A stretch of 64,000 bases of DNA from Desulfitobacterium dehalogenans ATCC 51507 (GTDB lineage Bacteria; Bacillota; Desulfitobacteriia; Desulfitobacteriales; Desulfitobacteriaceae): positions 3,534,001 to 3,598,000 of the forward strand of contig NC_018017.1 of assembly GCF_000243155.2 (NCBI RefSeq), read 5' to 3'. Numbering within the stretch: position 1 is the first letter of the stretch; the number at the start of each line of letters is the position of its first letter. The notes beneath the pieces are model-generated. The model made no database searches and was not told the DNA's origin. It saw only the letters and a program-made list of their open reading frames with translations. This document shows positions 52,847 through 62,027 of this stretch, piece by piece. The translations under genes were made by a program, and so were the position numbers.

Positions 52847-53428
52847 ATGAAAAAACAGTGTGAAGGCAATCCTTTCTGTGATGCTTTGGATTCGGGTACC
52901 CGAGCTTACCTCTGTGAAAACTCCACTTTTATTGTGCAAATGCCTCGGCAAATCCAATCTACGGATTTGGGAAATCCGCGTTTAGAGATTATCCATAAGG
53001 GAGTGCTCTTTACTTTTAATTTATTGGAAGACGGGAGCCAGGAATTTATACATCTTATCAAAAAGGGCGATGTTCTGGGCACTCGCCATTTCTTTGATCG
53101 ACTGGCCATTCCCGAATATAATTTAATGACTCTCACTGAGGTGCATAAATGCAGCATTCCCATTAAGGTTGCGGAGAAGCTTTACCACGAAAACAGGGAC
53201 TTTGCCCAAGCTCTGACGGAAAACCTTCTCGATATGATGAATAATCTCACTCGTTGGGTCAGTATGCGTTCCAAGAATGGCACGGAAAAGGTTCAGCAAG
53301 TTTATGAATTGCTCCAGGACTTGGATATCGATATGACTATGATTACTCAGGATGATTTGGCCCTCATCGCCGGAGTCAGCAGAATCACTGTCGCCAGAGC
53401 CATGAAGGATATCTATAAGAAAAATTGA
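52847..53428 (+). CDS. Crp/Fnr-family regulator of module 1
   Basis: A 193-residue regulator. Residues about 30-130 form the cyclic-nucleotide-binding-like beta roll (LEIIHKGVLFTFNLLEDGSQ; LIKKGDVLGTRHFF). A dimer helix and the HTH (MITQDDLALIAGVSRITVAR, recognition helix SRITVARAMKDI) follow. Cys5, Cys11, Cys23 and Cys102 are all conserved in the paralogue at 62113, an arrangement like the four cluster ligands of FNR. The protein ends right after the recognition helix, so the usual C-terminal wing is missing. It probably binds the TCATTTGA operators, including its own promoter. AGGTGTTGG precedes the ATG. Confidence 0.88.
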   Translation: MKKQCEGNPFCDALDSGTRAYLCENSTFIVQMPRQIQSTDLGNPRLEIIHKGVLFTFNLLEDGSQEFIHLIKKGDVLGTRHFFDRLAIPEYNLMTLTEVHKCSIPIKVAEKLYHENRDFAQALTENLLDMMNNLTRWVSMRSKNGTEKVQQVYELLQDLDIDMTMITQDDLALIAGVSRITVARAMKDIYKKN

Positions 53429-53476
53429 CTTGCACTAAGCCTGTATACAGACGGAACACTTAAAAAGTTGAATTTA

Positions 53477-53522
53477 AAAACGGGTGTCTGGACTTAATTT
53501 TAAGCCCCGACACCCGTTTTTT
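53477..53522 (+). terminator. Terminator of the module 1 regulator
   Basis: AAAACGGGTGTC / GACACCCGTTTT, a 12-bp stem with a 20-base loop, followed by a T-run. Confidence 0.85.
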
Positions 53523-53528
53523 GCCGAA

Positions 53529-53578
53529 TTGACTCACTGATAGCTTCATGGTAATATGAATTCGTACGAACGTCCGAA
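53529..53578 (+). promoter_or_regulatory. Promoter and candidate TetR operator of the TetR-MCP operon
   Basis: TTGACT, a 17-nt spacer, then TAATAT (53552-53557). A perfect 10-bp palindrome TTCGTACGAA (53561-53570) follows, then CGTCCGAA, so TTCG and CGAA half-sites flank the predicted start. This is a likely autoregulatory site for the TetR protein. Confidence 0.6.
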
Positions 53579-53606
53579 CTAAAGTTTAATCTGAGGAGCG
53601 AAAGCT

Positions 53607-54185
53607 ATGAATGATAAAAAAGAAATTGGTCAGTCTGAAAAAATACTCAATGCAGCAATTCAATGTATATCCACAAAGGGCTATGCCAGTGTTTCCCTGC
53701 GGGATATAGCTGATGAGGCAGGTGTTGTGTTAAGTCAGGTCAATTATTACTATAAAAATAAAGAGGGCTTATTCATCGAGGTTATTAGGGTTTTAGCACA
53801 GCACTATTTGCAGGAAATAGAAGATAAATTAAAGCAGGGCAAATCAGCGGATGAGAAAACAGCATACCTGATAGAGTATTTTCAGGACGCGCTTTTAAAG
53901 AATCCGGGATTGATCAAGATGCTCTTTGATATGACCAGCATGGCCCTTTGGTCCGATACCTTTAAGGAACCCCTTCGTCAGCTTTTCGATGACTCAACGG
54001 CCTTAATTGAAGAATACATTATGAAGGATTTCTCTCAAACGAGGGATAGAGACAACTATTCGCCGTCAATATTATCCAGAATTACCCTGGGTGCTTTATT
54101 TGGCACTTCCATTCATATTATGTTGGCAAAAAATCAGGAAGATGCCGTAGGTTCATTATCTGCGATACAGGTGTTTATTAAGTAA
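53607..54185 (+). CDS. TetR-family transcriptional regulator
   Basis: A 192-residue TetR protein. The N-terminal HTH is SEKILNAAIQCISTKGYASV followed by SLRDIADEAGVVLSQVNYYY and KNKEGLFIEVI. The C-terminal 130 residues are a helical ligand-binding domain without a recognised subfamily (LEDM-like features absent). It lies 6 bp before a chemoreceptor gene, so both are translated from one mRNA. It probably represses this operon through the TTCG..CGAA repeat. GAGGAGCGAAAGCT precedes the ATG. Confidence 0.9.
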   Translation: MNDKKEIGQSEKILNAAIQCISTKGYASVSLRDIADEAGVVLSQVNYYYKNKEGLFIEVIRVLAQHYLQEIEDKLKQGKSADEKTAYLIEYFQDALLKNPGLIKMLFDMTSMALWSDTFKEPLRQLFDDSTALIEEYIMKDFSQTRDRDNYSPSILSRITLGALFGTSIHIMLAKNQEDAVGSLSAIQVFIK

Positions 54186-54191
54186 GGAAAT

Positions 54192-55460
54192 ATGAAAGGG
54201 GATTTAAAATTGAATTACAAAAAATTGATAGGAAATTTTAAATTCATCTCATTCATTGTCAACCTCTTATTGAGCCTAAGTTTAGGGCTTATCCTTTGGA
54301 GAATTCTTGGTATTTGGTACATGATCCCTTTGCTTCTGCTGATAGGTATAGTGGGTTACGGCATCATTTCCATTTTCACAAGCTTTGCCAACAAAAAATT
54401 GTTAGTCAAATTTGAAAAACAAATCCTCCAGTTCAAAGAAGGGGATTATTCCAGCCTGGCGGAATTTAAGGATCTTGGCTTTATCGGCAAAATCTCTTCA
54501 TCTTTTAATGATATTATTGAAGACATTCGGAATTTGATTCGGAGTTTTGTAGAGGTTTTTCTTTCTATCATTCAAATTTCGAAAGAAACCAGAGACAAAG
54601 CTGAAGAAGCCTTATGCTCAGTCGGACAGATTTCCGAATCCATTGAAGAAATTGCCAAGGGTGCCTCTATGCAGGCGGATGAGGTTCAGCATGGAGTAGA
54701 GAAAATGGAAAACCTCTCCCAGGAAATCGAATTATTATCGGATCGTTTCAGCGGAGTAAGCAATGATACGAAAGACATCAATGAACTGAACGGGATTGGG
54801 CTTCGGTCTGTCAGCCTTCTTCAGAAAAAATCCCTGGAAACCAATGAGGCGCTGGCACAGATTTATCAAACCATCGAGAGTCTGACGGACTCCACTAAGA
54901 ATATTGAACAGCTTCTGGAGTCCGTGGAAGGTATTGCTGAACAAACCAACTTGCTGGCCTTAAATGCAGCGATTGAAGCAGCCCGAGCAGGTGAATCCGG
55001 GCGGGGGTTTGCCGTAGTGGCCGAGGAAATCAGGAAATTAGCCGAACAGAGCAAGGTGTCCACTGTAGAAATTGGCAGCTTGGTACACACCATTCAAAAT
55101 CAGTCAACACTGACTATAGCTTCCATGCAGCGGGTTCAGGCCGTCTCCCAGGAACAGAATGAAGCTGTCTTACATACGAATGATGCTTTTCAAAATATAA
55201 CTGAGGCAACTGAATCAATAAGTTCAAAAATTGAAATGATCCATCAAGGAATGATCTCTATTCAGAATCATCGCAATGAAGTCCTGAATGTTATTGAGAA
55301 TATTTCCGCCGTTACGAAAGAGGCTGCTGCTTCAAGTGAGGAGATAGCTGCCGCAGCCAGCAGCCAGCTATCCATATTGGAGGAGATGAATGAAGTTACC
55401 CGTAAATTGGATAAAATCACCCAAGAGCTTGATGTTAAACTGAAGAAATATAAACTATAG
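54192..55460 (+). CDS. Methyl-accepting chemotaxis-type protein without an extracellular sensor domain
   Basis: A 422-residue protein. Two closely spaced membrane helices (about 17-37 and 41-62) have almost no external loop, so there is no classic ligand-binding domain. A short cytoplasmic linker and a long MCP signalling coiled coil follow, with the highly conserved tip [20 protein letters not shown] and [15 protein letters not shown]. It may sense membrane state or redox, or relay from the TetR ligand. Methylation helices could be CheR targets. The start is ATG 54192 (AAGGAAAT) or TTG 54210 (AAAGGGG). Confidence 0.9.
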   Translation: MKGDLKLNYKKLIGNFKFISFIVNLLLSLSLGLILWRILGIWYMIPLLLLIGIVGYGIISIFTSFANKKLLVKFEKQILQFKEGDYSSLAEFKDLGFIGKISSSFNDIIEDIRNLIRSFVEVFLSIIQISKETRDKAEEALCSVGQISESIEEIAKGASMQADEVQHGVEKMENLSQEIELLSDRFSGVSNDTKDINELNGIGLRSVSLLQKKSLETNEALAQIYQTIESLTDSTKNIEQLLESVEGIAEQTNLLALNAAIEAARAGESGRGFAVVAEEIRKLAEQSKVSTVEIGSLVHTIQNQSTLTIASMQRVQAVSQEQNEAVLHTNDAFQNITEATESISSKIEMIHQGMISIQNHRNEVLNVIENISAVTKEAAASSEEIAAAASSQLSILEEMNEVTRKLDKITQELDVKLKKYKL

Positions 55461-55468
55461 TGCGAACC

Positions 55469-55504
55469 TGTCCCAAATACGAATGCGCCTTCGTATTTGG
55501 GACA
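55469..55504. terminator. Hairpin after the chemoreceptor gene
   Basis: A perfect 15-bp stem TGTCCCAAATACGAA / TTCGTATTTGGGACA with a 6-base loop, eight bases past the stop. No clear U-tract follows. It probably ends the TetR-MCP mRNA. Confidence 0.6.
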
Positions 55505-55518
55505 GACCTGTTTGGGGT

Positions 55519-56012
55519 TTAAATATAGTCTTTCTCAAATCCCCGTTTGTAGTAAGCGGCAGCTTTATCATATTGAAAACCGCACGAAGTCAGCGCCTTA
55601 TAGGAGGCCGGATTATCTTCATCTGGCTTCACGATGATCTCTTTTGCCTGTGTATTTGCGTGAATATGCTCCATTAGCAAATTGATCACGCGTTTCCCGT
55701 ATCCTTTCCGAAGATAGGCTTCTTCGCCAATCAAATAATCGATGCTGTATGTTTGATTAGGGTTGCTGACAGAATACCACTCTTCTCCCGCTTTATAGCA
55801 GTCATAATATGGCAGAAGCCAATTGACCTGCTGCCATCCATCACAATAAAATGATTGATAAAAGCGAAGGAACCGTTTCTTTGCTCAATCTCATCAATCC
55901 ATGCTGCCGGATCTTCGTACCAGCGCAGAATATATGGTTTATTCAGCCATTTTTCCAGTAAAGCAATGTCCCCGTCTTCTATCGGACGCAAATACAATGG
56001 TTGTTCACACAT
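55519..56012 (-). pseudogene. GNAT acetyltransferase, frameshifted
   Basis: Two overlapping frames together make one GNAT (AAC(6')-like) protein. 55731-56012 gives PLYLRPIEDGDIALLEKWLN, LRWYEDPAAWIDEIEQ and INHFIVMDGSRSIGFCHI. 55519-55734 gives LIGEEAYLRKGYGKRVINLL (the acetyl-CoA pyrophosphate loop RKGYGK) and NPASYKALTSCGF. A one-base loss near 55806 would join them: restoring one base after FCHI yields YDCYKAGEEWYS and then the IDYLIGEEAY frame. The gene is inactive as sequenced unless this is a sequencing error. Confidence 0.85.
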
Positions 56013-56189
56013 TTTTAAGCCCCCCTTTAAATATAAAAAGATATCAATACAACACCTGTTGAGTATTTCATATTCCGAACCAACTCACTGCGTAATCTTT
56101 GTCCATCTCTGCCACTGATATACCCCTATAAATAACAGTGTGTCTAGCAGTGTCACCCCATTGAAAGCACACTTATTTCTTAATATATA

Positions 56190-56225
56190 AGCCAGAGGCC
56201 GAAGCCTCTGGCTCATGTCTTTTTG
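56190..56225 (-). terminator. Terminator of the patB-like gene
   Basis: A perfect 10-bp stem AGCCAGAGGC / GCCTCTGGCT with loop CGAA. On the plus strand it leads into a T-run (TCTTTTTG). It abuts the stop of the gene at 56228. Confidence 0.65.
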
Positions 56226-56227
56226 AT

Positions 56228-57412
56228 TTAAAGGGCGTCTTTGATCTGTTCAAGGGCTTTGGCCAATATGGAACGGTGACAGGCAAAATTGAAACGCAGG
56301 AAACCGGCTCCCTCTTCTCCAAACCAACGGCCTAAGTCCACAGCAACCTTAGCTTTTTCAATAATGAAGGCATCGATCTCATCAGCAGACATGCCTGTGC
56401 CACGGAAGTCAAACCAGACCAGATAGGTCCCCTGGGGTTTAATGATCCGAACTCCGTTCAGATGCTTATCCACATAATCCAAAGCATAATCAATATTACT
56501 CTCCACATGAGCAAGGAATTCTCTCCGATACCCTTCCCCATAATTGTAGGCAGCTTCTAAGGCAATACCAGCGAAAGCATTCAAGCCATTCACTTGATTA
56601 AGGTCCAATTGCCTGAGGTATTTTTTGCGTATCTCCTTATTGGGGAGAATGATGGCTGAGGCTTGCAGGCCCGCCAGATTAAATGTTTTACTCGGGGAAT
56701 AGGCTGTAATCACATTCTGATTAATATGAGGATCCTGCATGCCCAGGGGAATATGCTTGTTATCTTTTAAAACAAGATCCGAGTGGATCTCATCGGAGAA
56801 TATTATAACTCCGTACTCAAGGCATAGTTCGCCTATTTTGGTCAGATCCTCTACAGACCAAACTCTGCCCACGGGATTGTGAGGATTACAGAGGATAAAT
56901 ATCTTGGTATTAGGATCTTTAAGCTTCATCTCCAAATCTTCAAAATCAATTCCATATTGGCCGGTTTCTTTATTTAAACGCAAAGGGTTTTCTATGGTTT
57001 TCCGTTTATTTAACTCTATGGTTTGCTTGAAGGGATAATAGACCGGCGGTTGGATCAAAACTCCCTCTCCTTCATCGGTCAAAGCTTGAATGGCGTAGGT
57101 AACTGCCGGAACGATCCCAGCCGTAGGGACAATCCACTCCGGCATAAGCTGCCAGTCATGGCGCTTGTAAATCCAATTTATTACGGCATTATCGAAGGAC
57201 GCTCCCTTGGCTTTCGGATAACCAAAGATGCCAAATTGGGCTTTCGTTACGATGGCGTCAATCACTTCTTGAGGAACTCGAAAATCCGTATCAGCAACCC
57301 ACATTGGGATACAGCCCTTGGCATCCAGGCCAGGAAAACGATTCTCAAAACCGTCCCATTTGAGGCTTTCAGTTCCGGAGCGATTGATGTATTCATCAAA
57401 GTTGTAGGCCAT
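56228..57412 (-). CDS. patB: PatB/MalY-type C-S beta-lyase (PLP aminotransferase fold)
   Basis: A 394-residue fold-type I PLP enzyme of the MalY/PatB group. PMWVADTDFRVPQEVIDAIV is the group's N-terminal signature. ILCNPHNPVGRVW and SDEIHSDLVLK bind PLP, and the Schiff-base Lys is in AYSPSKTFNLAGLQ. The C-terminal GFLRFNFACHRSIL holds the carboxylate Arg. It would cleave cystathionine or other cysteine S-conjugates to pyruvate, ammonia and a thiol. The start at 57412 has AAAGGAG eight bases upstream. It is a single-gene unit between the two reductase modules. Confidence 0.92.
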   Translation of the reverse strand: MAYNFDEYINRSGTESLKWDGFENRFPGLDAKGCIPMWVADTDFRVPQEVIDAIVTKAQFGIFGYPKAKGASFDNAVINWIYKRHDWQLMPEWIVPTAGIVPAVTYAIQALTDEGEGVLIQPPVYYPFKQTIELNKRKTIENPLRLNKETGQYGIDFEDLEMKLKDPNTKIFILCNPHNPVGRVWSVEDLTKIGELCLEYGVIIFSDEIHSDLVLKDNKHIPLGMQDPHINQNVITAYSPSKTFNLAGLQASAIILPNKEIRKKYLRQLDLNQVNGLNAFAGIALEAAYNYGEGYRREFLAHVESNIDYALDYVDKHLNGVRIIKPQGTYLVWFDFRGTGMSADEIDAFIIEKAKVAVDLGRWFGEEGAGFLRFNFACHRSILAKALEQIKDAL

Positions 57413-57592
57413 ATGCATAACTCCTTTAATTACATACAGAAAGCCCGACCCACCCATCCTTACCTATACATCCCAGAGCGGCGAAGTCCTTGGTTGCCCT
57501 TGTGCACCTTCAGCTTTCTCTTAAATTCCAAAAGAATAAAAAATAGTATTTATATATGAATTCTATACTTTTATCCAAAGAATTTCAAGAGC

Positions 57593-58738
57593 TTACAGCT
57601 TTAATTTACTTAATCCCAAATTCATGAGCAGAGCCCCTAAGGAAACAATACCTAATGACAATCCGATTTCGATCAAACTAGGAACATAAGGTCCTGATGT
57701 TCCCCCATAAACCGGCGGTCCGGCATAAGTCAGCAGAGGATTGAACAATTGGGCCTGTAACAGGTTGGATTTGATCAGATAGATAGCGATTAAGGCAATG
57801 ACTGCTCCTGCAACGATACCGCCTGCTTTCCCTGCGTCACCTTGCTTGACCAAAAGCAGGATGGCAGCCGCCAAAGCCACTAACTCTAGCCAGAAACCTA
57901 TGGCTCCCTTGCCGAAAACCAGCCAGCTGAAGGCGGCATACTCTTCTCCACCGCCAGGGTAGAGACCAATGAGAGCCTCCCCTACCACAATGATAAGTTC
58001 GATACACAAAAGCACTGCAGCTGCTTTACCCATTTTGCCCAATAAGTTCACCGGCATTTGCAAATAACCGCTTCTATTTAAGAGAGTGGCTAAGATCATC
58101 AGTACCGATAGAGCCGCTACTAAAGCTGCAGCAAGAAAAGATAAGGGTTGAACCGGGGTGTTCCATAAAGGGCGAGCGATTTGGAAGCAGAAGACAAAAG
58201 AGGTTACCGTGACCAGAATCCCTGCGGCGAAGGCGATCCAGGCGATGAGCTTAACTCCGGCTTCCTCTTTCTTGCCTTCCTTAACCTGAATGAGCTGACG
58301 AGTGAAGATTATTGAAATCACCATATAGGAAGCCAGCATGAGAAAGTCCCAAAACATGGGGGAAGTGAGGTTCCCGCTGGTGACAAAGAGCCAGGCCCGC
58401 TCTGGATTTCCGATGTCCACGACGATAAAGAGGGATGCGGCGACGATACTGGACACCGCCCCCAGGTATGAAGCAATTGGGGTATACGGCTTAAACTCAT
58501 CCAGTTTAAACAGATAAGGCACAGCAGCAAAGAGCAGACTTCCCGCCGCAACTCCCGTGAAGATCATGAAGCCAACGATATAAAGACCCCACATAGTGTT
58601 TACGCCCAGGTTAGTCATCTGCAATCCTTTGGTAAGCTGGAGTCCCCAGCATACGCCCCCCAGGGCAGCTAAGGCAGCGAAAATAATATTCCATCGATTT
58701 ATTGAAGTCGATTTCTTGGTATTGGTTACAAGTGCCAT
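57593..58738 (-). CDS. NrfD-family membrane anchor / quinol subunit (module 2)
   Basis: A 381-residue paralogue of the module 1 anchor, with the same ten-helix layout and segments (LGVNTMWGLYIVGFMIFTGV; VDIGNPERAWLFVTSGNLTS; IARPLWNTPVQPLSFLAAAL; THE C-terminal GPYVPSLIEIGLSLGIV). It should accept electrons from menaquinol for the Fe-S subunit. GGGGGTGCGAAT precedes the ATG. It lacks a torD-ferredoxin-NosR set downstream, so module 2 probably shares those of module 1. Confidence 0.92.
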   Translation of the reverse strand: MALVTNTKKSTSINRWNIIFAALAALGGVCWGLQLTKGLQMTNLGVNTMWGLYIVGFMIFTGVAAGSLLFAAVPYLFKLDEFKPYTPIASYLGAVSSIVAASLFIVVDIGNPERAWLFVTSGNLTSPMFWDFLMLASYMVISIIFTRQLIQVKEGKKEEAGVKLIAWIAFAAGILVTVTSFVFCFQIARPLWNTPVQPLSFLAAALVAALSVLMILATLLNRSGYLQMPVNLLGKMGKAAAVLLCIELIIVVGEALIGLYPGGGEEYAAFSWLVFGKGAIGFWLELVALAAAILLLVKQGDAGKAGGIVAGAVIALIAIYLIKSNLLQAQLFNPLLTYAGPPVYGGTSGPYVPSLIEIGLSLGIVSLGALLMNLGLSKLKL

Positions 58739-58750
58739 ATTCGCACCCCC

Positions 58751-59371
58751 TTAAGTTAAATAGTAAATATTGGGCTTGGTACCCTTTTCTTCGAGCAAGT
58801 GGAAATAACTGCGACCTTGGAGCGCTTTGCTTACTTCACTTTCCGGATCATCAAGGTCCCCAAAGTAGCGGGCTCGACCGATGCATAGCTCCATGCAGGC
58901 CGGTCTTTTCCCTTCAGCCAGTCGATGAACACAGAAGGTGCATTTGGATACGGTATTGTATTGATGGGGGGTGATGTTGGCATCCCCTATCGCAAAGTCC
59001 ACGTAATAGTCCGGCTTTTTCCAGTTAAATTGACGAACGCCGCTATAAGGGCAAGCCACCATACAGTAACGGCAGCCAATGCATTTATCATAGTCTTGAA
59101 TGACCAGTCCATCTTCTTTCCGTTTATAGGTAGCACCAACTGGGCAGGCTTTCACACAGGCCGGGTTGTCACAGTGCTGGCAATTCACCGGCAGATATTC
59201 CAGGGTATTATTGGGAAAGGTACCGGCTGCCGTATCCATAGCCTCCCCACCCACGGTGAGGATCCGGTTCCACCAAATTTCGTTGGGCAAATTGTTGGCC
59301 ATTTTACATGCTACGGAACAGGTATGACAGCCTACGCAGCGTTTTAAATCGATTGCCATGGCATAACGCAT
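58751..59371 (-). CDS. Four-cluster 4Fe-4S electron transfer subunit, DmsB/PsrB-like (module 2)
   Basis: A 206-residue protein with the same 16 cysteines in the same four groups as the module 1 copy. The 15 differences are mostly conservative (H2R, E/K, I/L, V/I). Near identity of the electron-transfer subunit, against clearly divergent catalytic subunits, points to duplication followed by change in substrate. GAGGAGGAATGAGATA precedes the ATG. Confidence 0.95.
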   Translation of the reverse strand: MRYAMAIDLKRCVGCHTCSVACKMANNLPNEIWWNRILTVGGEAMDTAAGTFPNNTLEYLPVNCQHCDNPACVKACPVGATYKRKEDGLVIQDYDKCIGCRYCMVACPYSGVRQFNWKKPDYYVDFAIGDANITPHQYNTVSKCTFCVHRLAEGKRPACMELCIGRARYFGDLDDPESEVSKALQGRSYFHLLEEKGTKPNIYYLT

Positions 59372-59386
59372 TATCTCATTCCTCCT

Positions 59387-61843
59387 CTATAACTTTTCAA
59401 TGGCAACTAAGACGTCAAAGAAGGCACTGTTGGCACAGACTTTATTGACCACCCGAGAGCTTAAGTCAGCAAAATGTCCTTCGATGAATTGATCTTTTTC
59501 CCAGCCCTTTGGTGCTGTCAGGACCCCTTTGGGCAACCCATCATTGATTGCCGCTTTCATAACGACATAGCCCCGGTCATTATAGATCTTAACTATATCA
59601 TTAGTCCTAATGCCATAGTGTGCGGCATCTTCCGAATTAATTTTAAGGATAGGCTCAGGATCAAGTTCCAGCAATACGGGTACATCCCACCATTGGGTAT
59701 GGGTGCGGAAACGGACATGATCAGAAATCATCGTAAAGGGATATTTTTTAACCAATGGGTTCTCATGCCATACTTCATTAGGCGGCTCCCAATAGGGTAA
59801 GCGTTCTTTTTCTATATCCCATTCCTGATCATAGTTCATATTTGGGGCAGGACTTTCCACATAGAACTGGGCACGGCCCGTGGGAGTGCCAAACACGCCG
59901 TTTTCACCATTAATATACATTTCACCAGGCAGGCACTTAAGAATTTTCTTTTCCTTAAGGTTCTTCAGAGTAATTCCTAATCTTCTGGCTTCATCGTTAT
60001 TAAGCCACAAATCCAGGTATTCCATCTCAGTCATATTAAACTGCTCTCCATACCCCAGCTTTTGTGCAATAAGTTTGTTGATTTCGAAATCCGATTTACA
60101 TTCATATAAAGGATCAATAGCCTTTTCCTGAAAGATCACATAAGGGTGAGTGCTGTAGTTGCAAAATGCTTCCTCTTGCTCAAACCAATGGGACACAGGC
60201 AATAAGATATCTGCATACTGAGCAGTTTCATTCATGTTCATATCTGCCACAGCGATGAACTCCATTTTATTGAGCCAATCCAAGGTGTATTTTCTCTCAG
60301 CACTGTTAGAAACTACATTGGCATTGGTAATATAGATGCCTTTCACATTAACATCCTTGTTACCATACTTATGCTCATTCATTACCAAATCCATTTGCGT
60401 GGCTGACATAGTCAGGGATGGACCTGTGGCGCCGGCGGGAAAAAGAGTACCTGCCAGATTGGTAAAATTAATCCCCAAGGTTTCGCCCATGCCGCAGGCG
60501 GCTCCGGGTTTACCCAAATTTCCTGTAATCATGGCAAGAGCGTAAATATCAAAGATACTATAGTGACCGTTAACATAGTGATCAATACCGAAATATTGAT
60601 AAATTGTTGAAGGCTTGTTGGTGGCGTAAATATTAGTGATTTCTTCAATTTGGTTGACGGAAATATTACAGATCTCTGCGGCTTTCTCAGGAGGGTATTC
60701 CGCAACACGCTGAAGAAGCAAAGTATAGGCCGTATTGACTTTATGACCATTGATCTCAAAGGAGCCTTCAATAACCGGATCGGTAATCTCTTGAGGAAGT
60801 CCCACCTTTCCATCGGCACTACGCACGACAATAGCGTCCGTTTGCCCTTCAGCGAGCGGGCCTAAATCGCTAAGGCGCAAATATTGACCATCAGCTTCTT
60901 TAACCAGGAAAGGAGCTACAGTGGAAGCTTTCAAAAAGGGGACATCAATCCAGTTTTCTCTTATCACGATATTCATCATACCCAAAGCCAATGCTCCGTC
61001 TGTGCCAGGGCGCACCGGGACGAACTTATCCGCCTTGGAGGCAGTAATATTGTAGATCGGATCAATAACGATGAACGTCGTTCCGTTTTCCTTGGCTTCC
61101 ATCAAAAAATGGGCACTTTGCTGCTGTGAAATGACCGGATTAGCACCCCAGCAAAGGATGGTTTTAGCATTCTTAAGGTCGGCCAGTTCATTAAGGGTGA
61201 AGTTCGGTCCCCACCCAAGGGCGTTACCCGCACTATGGCCATGGGCAGCATCAACAGTCATAGAGATATTGGATGCACCCGTAACATTAAGCAAGCGATT
61301 GGTGGTACACCCCATCCCTTGACCGCTCAAAACTCCGTAATTTCCTGAGCCCCAGTAAATCGCAAAAGCTTCTTTACCATACTCTTCTTGATACTCTTTC
61401 CACTTATCCGCTATCGTCGTGATCGCTTCATCCCATGTAATACGCTCCCATTGACCGGCACCTCGTTCACCGACCCGCTTCATGGGATATTTCAAGCGGT
61501 CCTTATGATAGATTCTTTGGAGATGGGTCAACCCTTTAACGCAGATCCGATTGTAATCCGGATTGGGCATTTCCCGCATTGAGGTCCGTACAACCTTCCC
61601 ATTACGTACGTGAATATTTAAAAAGCAGCCCCCGGCACAGTTGCCCCGACAAGCCCCACTGAAGATTCTCTCCTCACTGCTTTCAGTGGTACTAACCTTC
61701 TCTCCTTCAGCCAAGGCTGTCATAGCGGGTCCCCAAGGGCTTCCTGCCACCGCTCCTACAGTTACAGCAGTAGCTGCAGAAGCCTTAACAAAAGTGCGGC
61801 GTGACAGTTTCGGATTCAGTCTGGAATTTCCCTTTGTGTCCAT
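59387..61843 (-). CDS. Molybdopterin oxidoreductase catalytic subunit, Tat-exported (module 2)
   Basis: An 818-residue paralogue of the module 1 enzyme. The Tat signal is LSRRTFVKASAATAVTVGAV. The 4Fe-4S site is GACRGNCAGGCF plus NRICVKG. The pterin motifs are LCWGANPVISQQQSAHFLME and VPVRPGTDGALALGMMNIVI. Near the active site it reads IYWGSGNYGVLSGQGMGCTT where module 1 has VMWSSGSYATLSGAGIGSAM. The change in residues around the presumed Mo ligand suggests different substrates. It is divergent from the regulator at 62113. Confidence 0.93.
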   Translation of the reverse strand: MDTKGNSRLNPKLSRRTFVKASAATAVTVGAVAGSPWGPAMTALAEGEKVSTTESSEERIFSGACRGNCAGGCFLNIHVRNGKVVRTSMREMPNPDYNRICVKGLTHLQRIYHKDRLKYPMKRVGERGAGQWERITWDEAITTIADKWKEYQEEYGKEAFAIYWGSGNYGVLSGQGMGCTTNRLLNVTGASNISMTVDAAHGHSAGNALGWGPNFTLNELADLKNAKTILCWGANPVISQQQSAHFLMEAKENGTTFIVIDPIYNITASKADKFVPVRPGTDGALALGMMNIVIRENWIDVPFLKASTVAPFLVKEADGQYLRLSDLGPLAEGQTDAIVVRSADGKVGLPQEITDPVIEGSFEINGHKVNTAYTLLLQRVAEYPPEKAAEICNISVNQIEEITNIYATNKPSTIYQYFGIDHYVNGHYSIFDIYALAMITGNLGKPGAACGMGETLGINFTNLAGTLFPAGATGPSLTMSATQMDLVMNEHKYGNKDVNVKGIYITNANVVSNSAERKYTLDWLNKMEFIAVADMNMNETAQYADILLPVSHWFEQEEAFCNYSTHPYVIFQEKAIDPLYECKSDFEINKLIAQKLGYGEQFNMTEMEYLDLWLNNDEARRLGITLKNLKEKKILKCLPGEMYINGENGVFGTPTGRAQFYVESPAPNMNYDQEWDIEKERLPYWEPPNEVWHENPLVKKYPFTMISDHVRFRTHTQWWDVPVLLELDPEPILKINSEDAAHYGIRTNDIVKIYNDRGYVVMKAAINDGLPKGVLTAPKGWEKDQFIEGHFADLSSRVVNKVCANSAFFDVLVAIEKL

Positions 61844-61913
61844 GTGCTTACCCCCTTATTTATTAAAGCGCAGAATACTTTGTATTTAAACTTTTTATCA
61901 CGAATGCATTTTG

Positions 61914-62027
61914 ATTGTAACAGGTCCGTGCTTCTGACTTCTATCTCATTTGATACCAGATACATATCAAATGATACAATGTCCTATCTCATTTGATACA
62001 AAACGAGCAAATACCTTATGATATAAT
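61914..62027. promoter_or_regulatory. Divergent promoter region with three phased Crp/Fnr-type operators
   Basis: TCATTTGA (61946-61953), TCAAATGA (61967-61974) and TCATTTGA (61989-61996) are centred at 61949.5, 61970.5 and 61992.5, spaced 21 and 22 bp. The left -10 is TACAAT (minus, 61914-61919) for the reductase operon. The right -10 is a perfect TATAAT (62022-62027) for the regulator. Outer operators are centred 42.5 and 41.5 bp from the predicted starts. Confidence 0.78.

Noticed and set aside
57413-57560. T-box or SAM riboswitch before the patB-like gene
   Set aside because: No AGGGTGGNACCGCG T-box core, no SAM riboswitch core and no antiterminator pair could be found in the leader.
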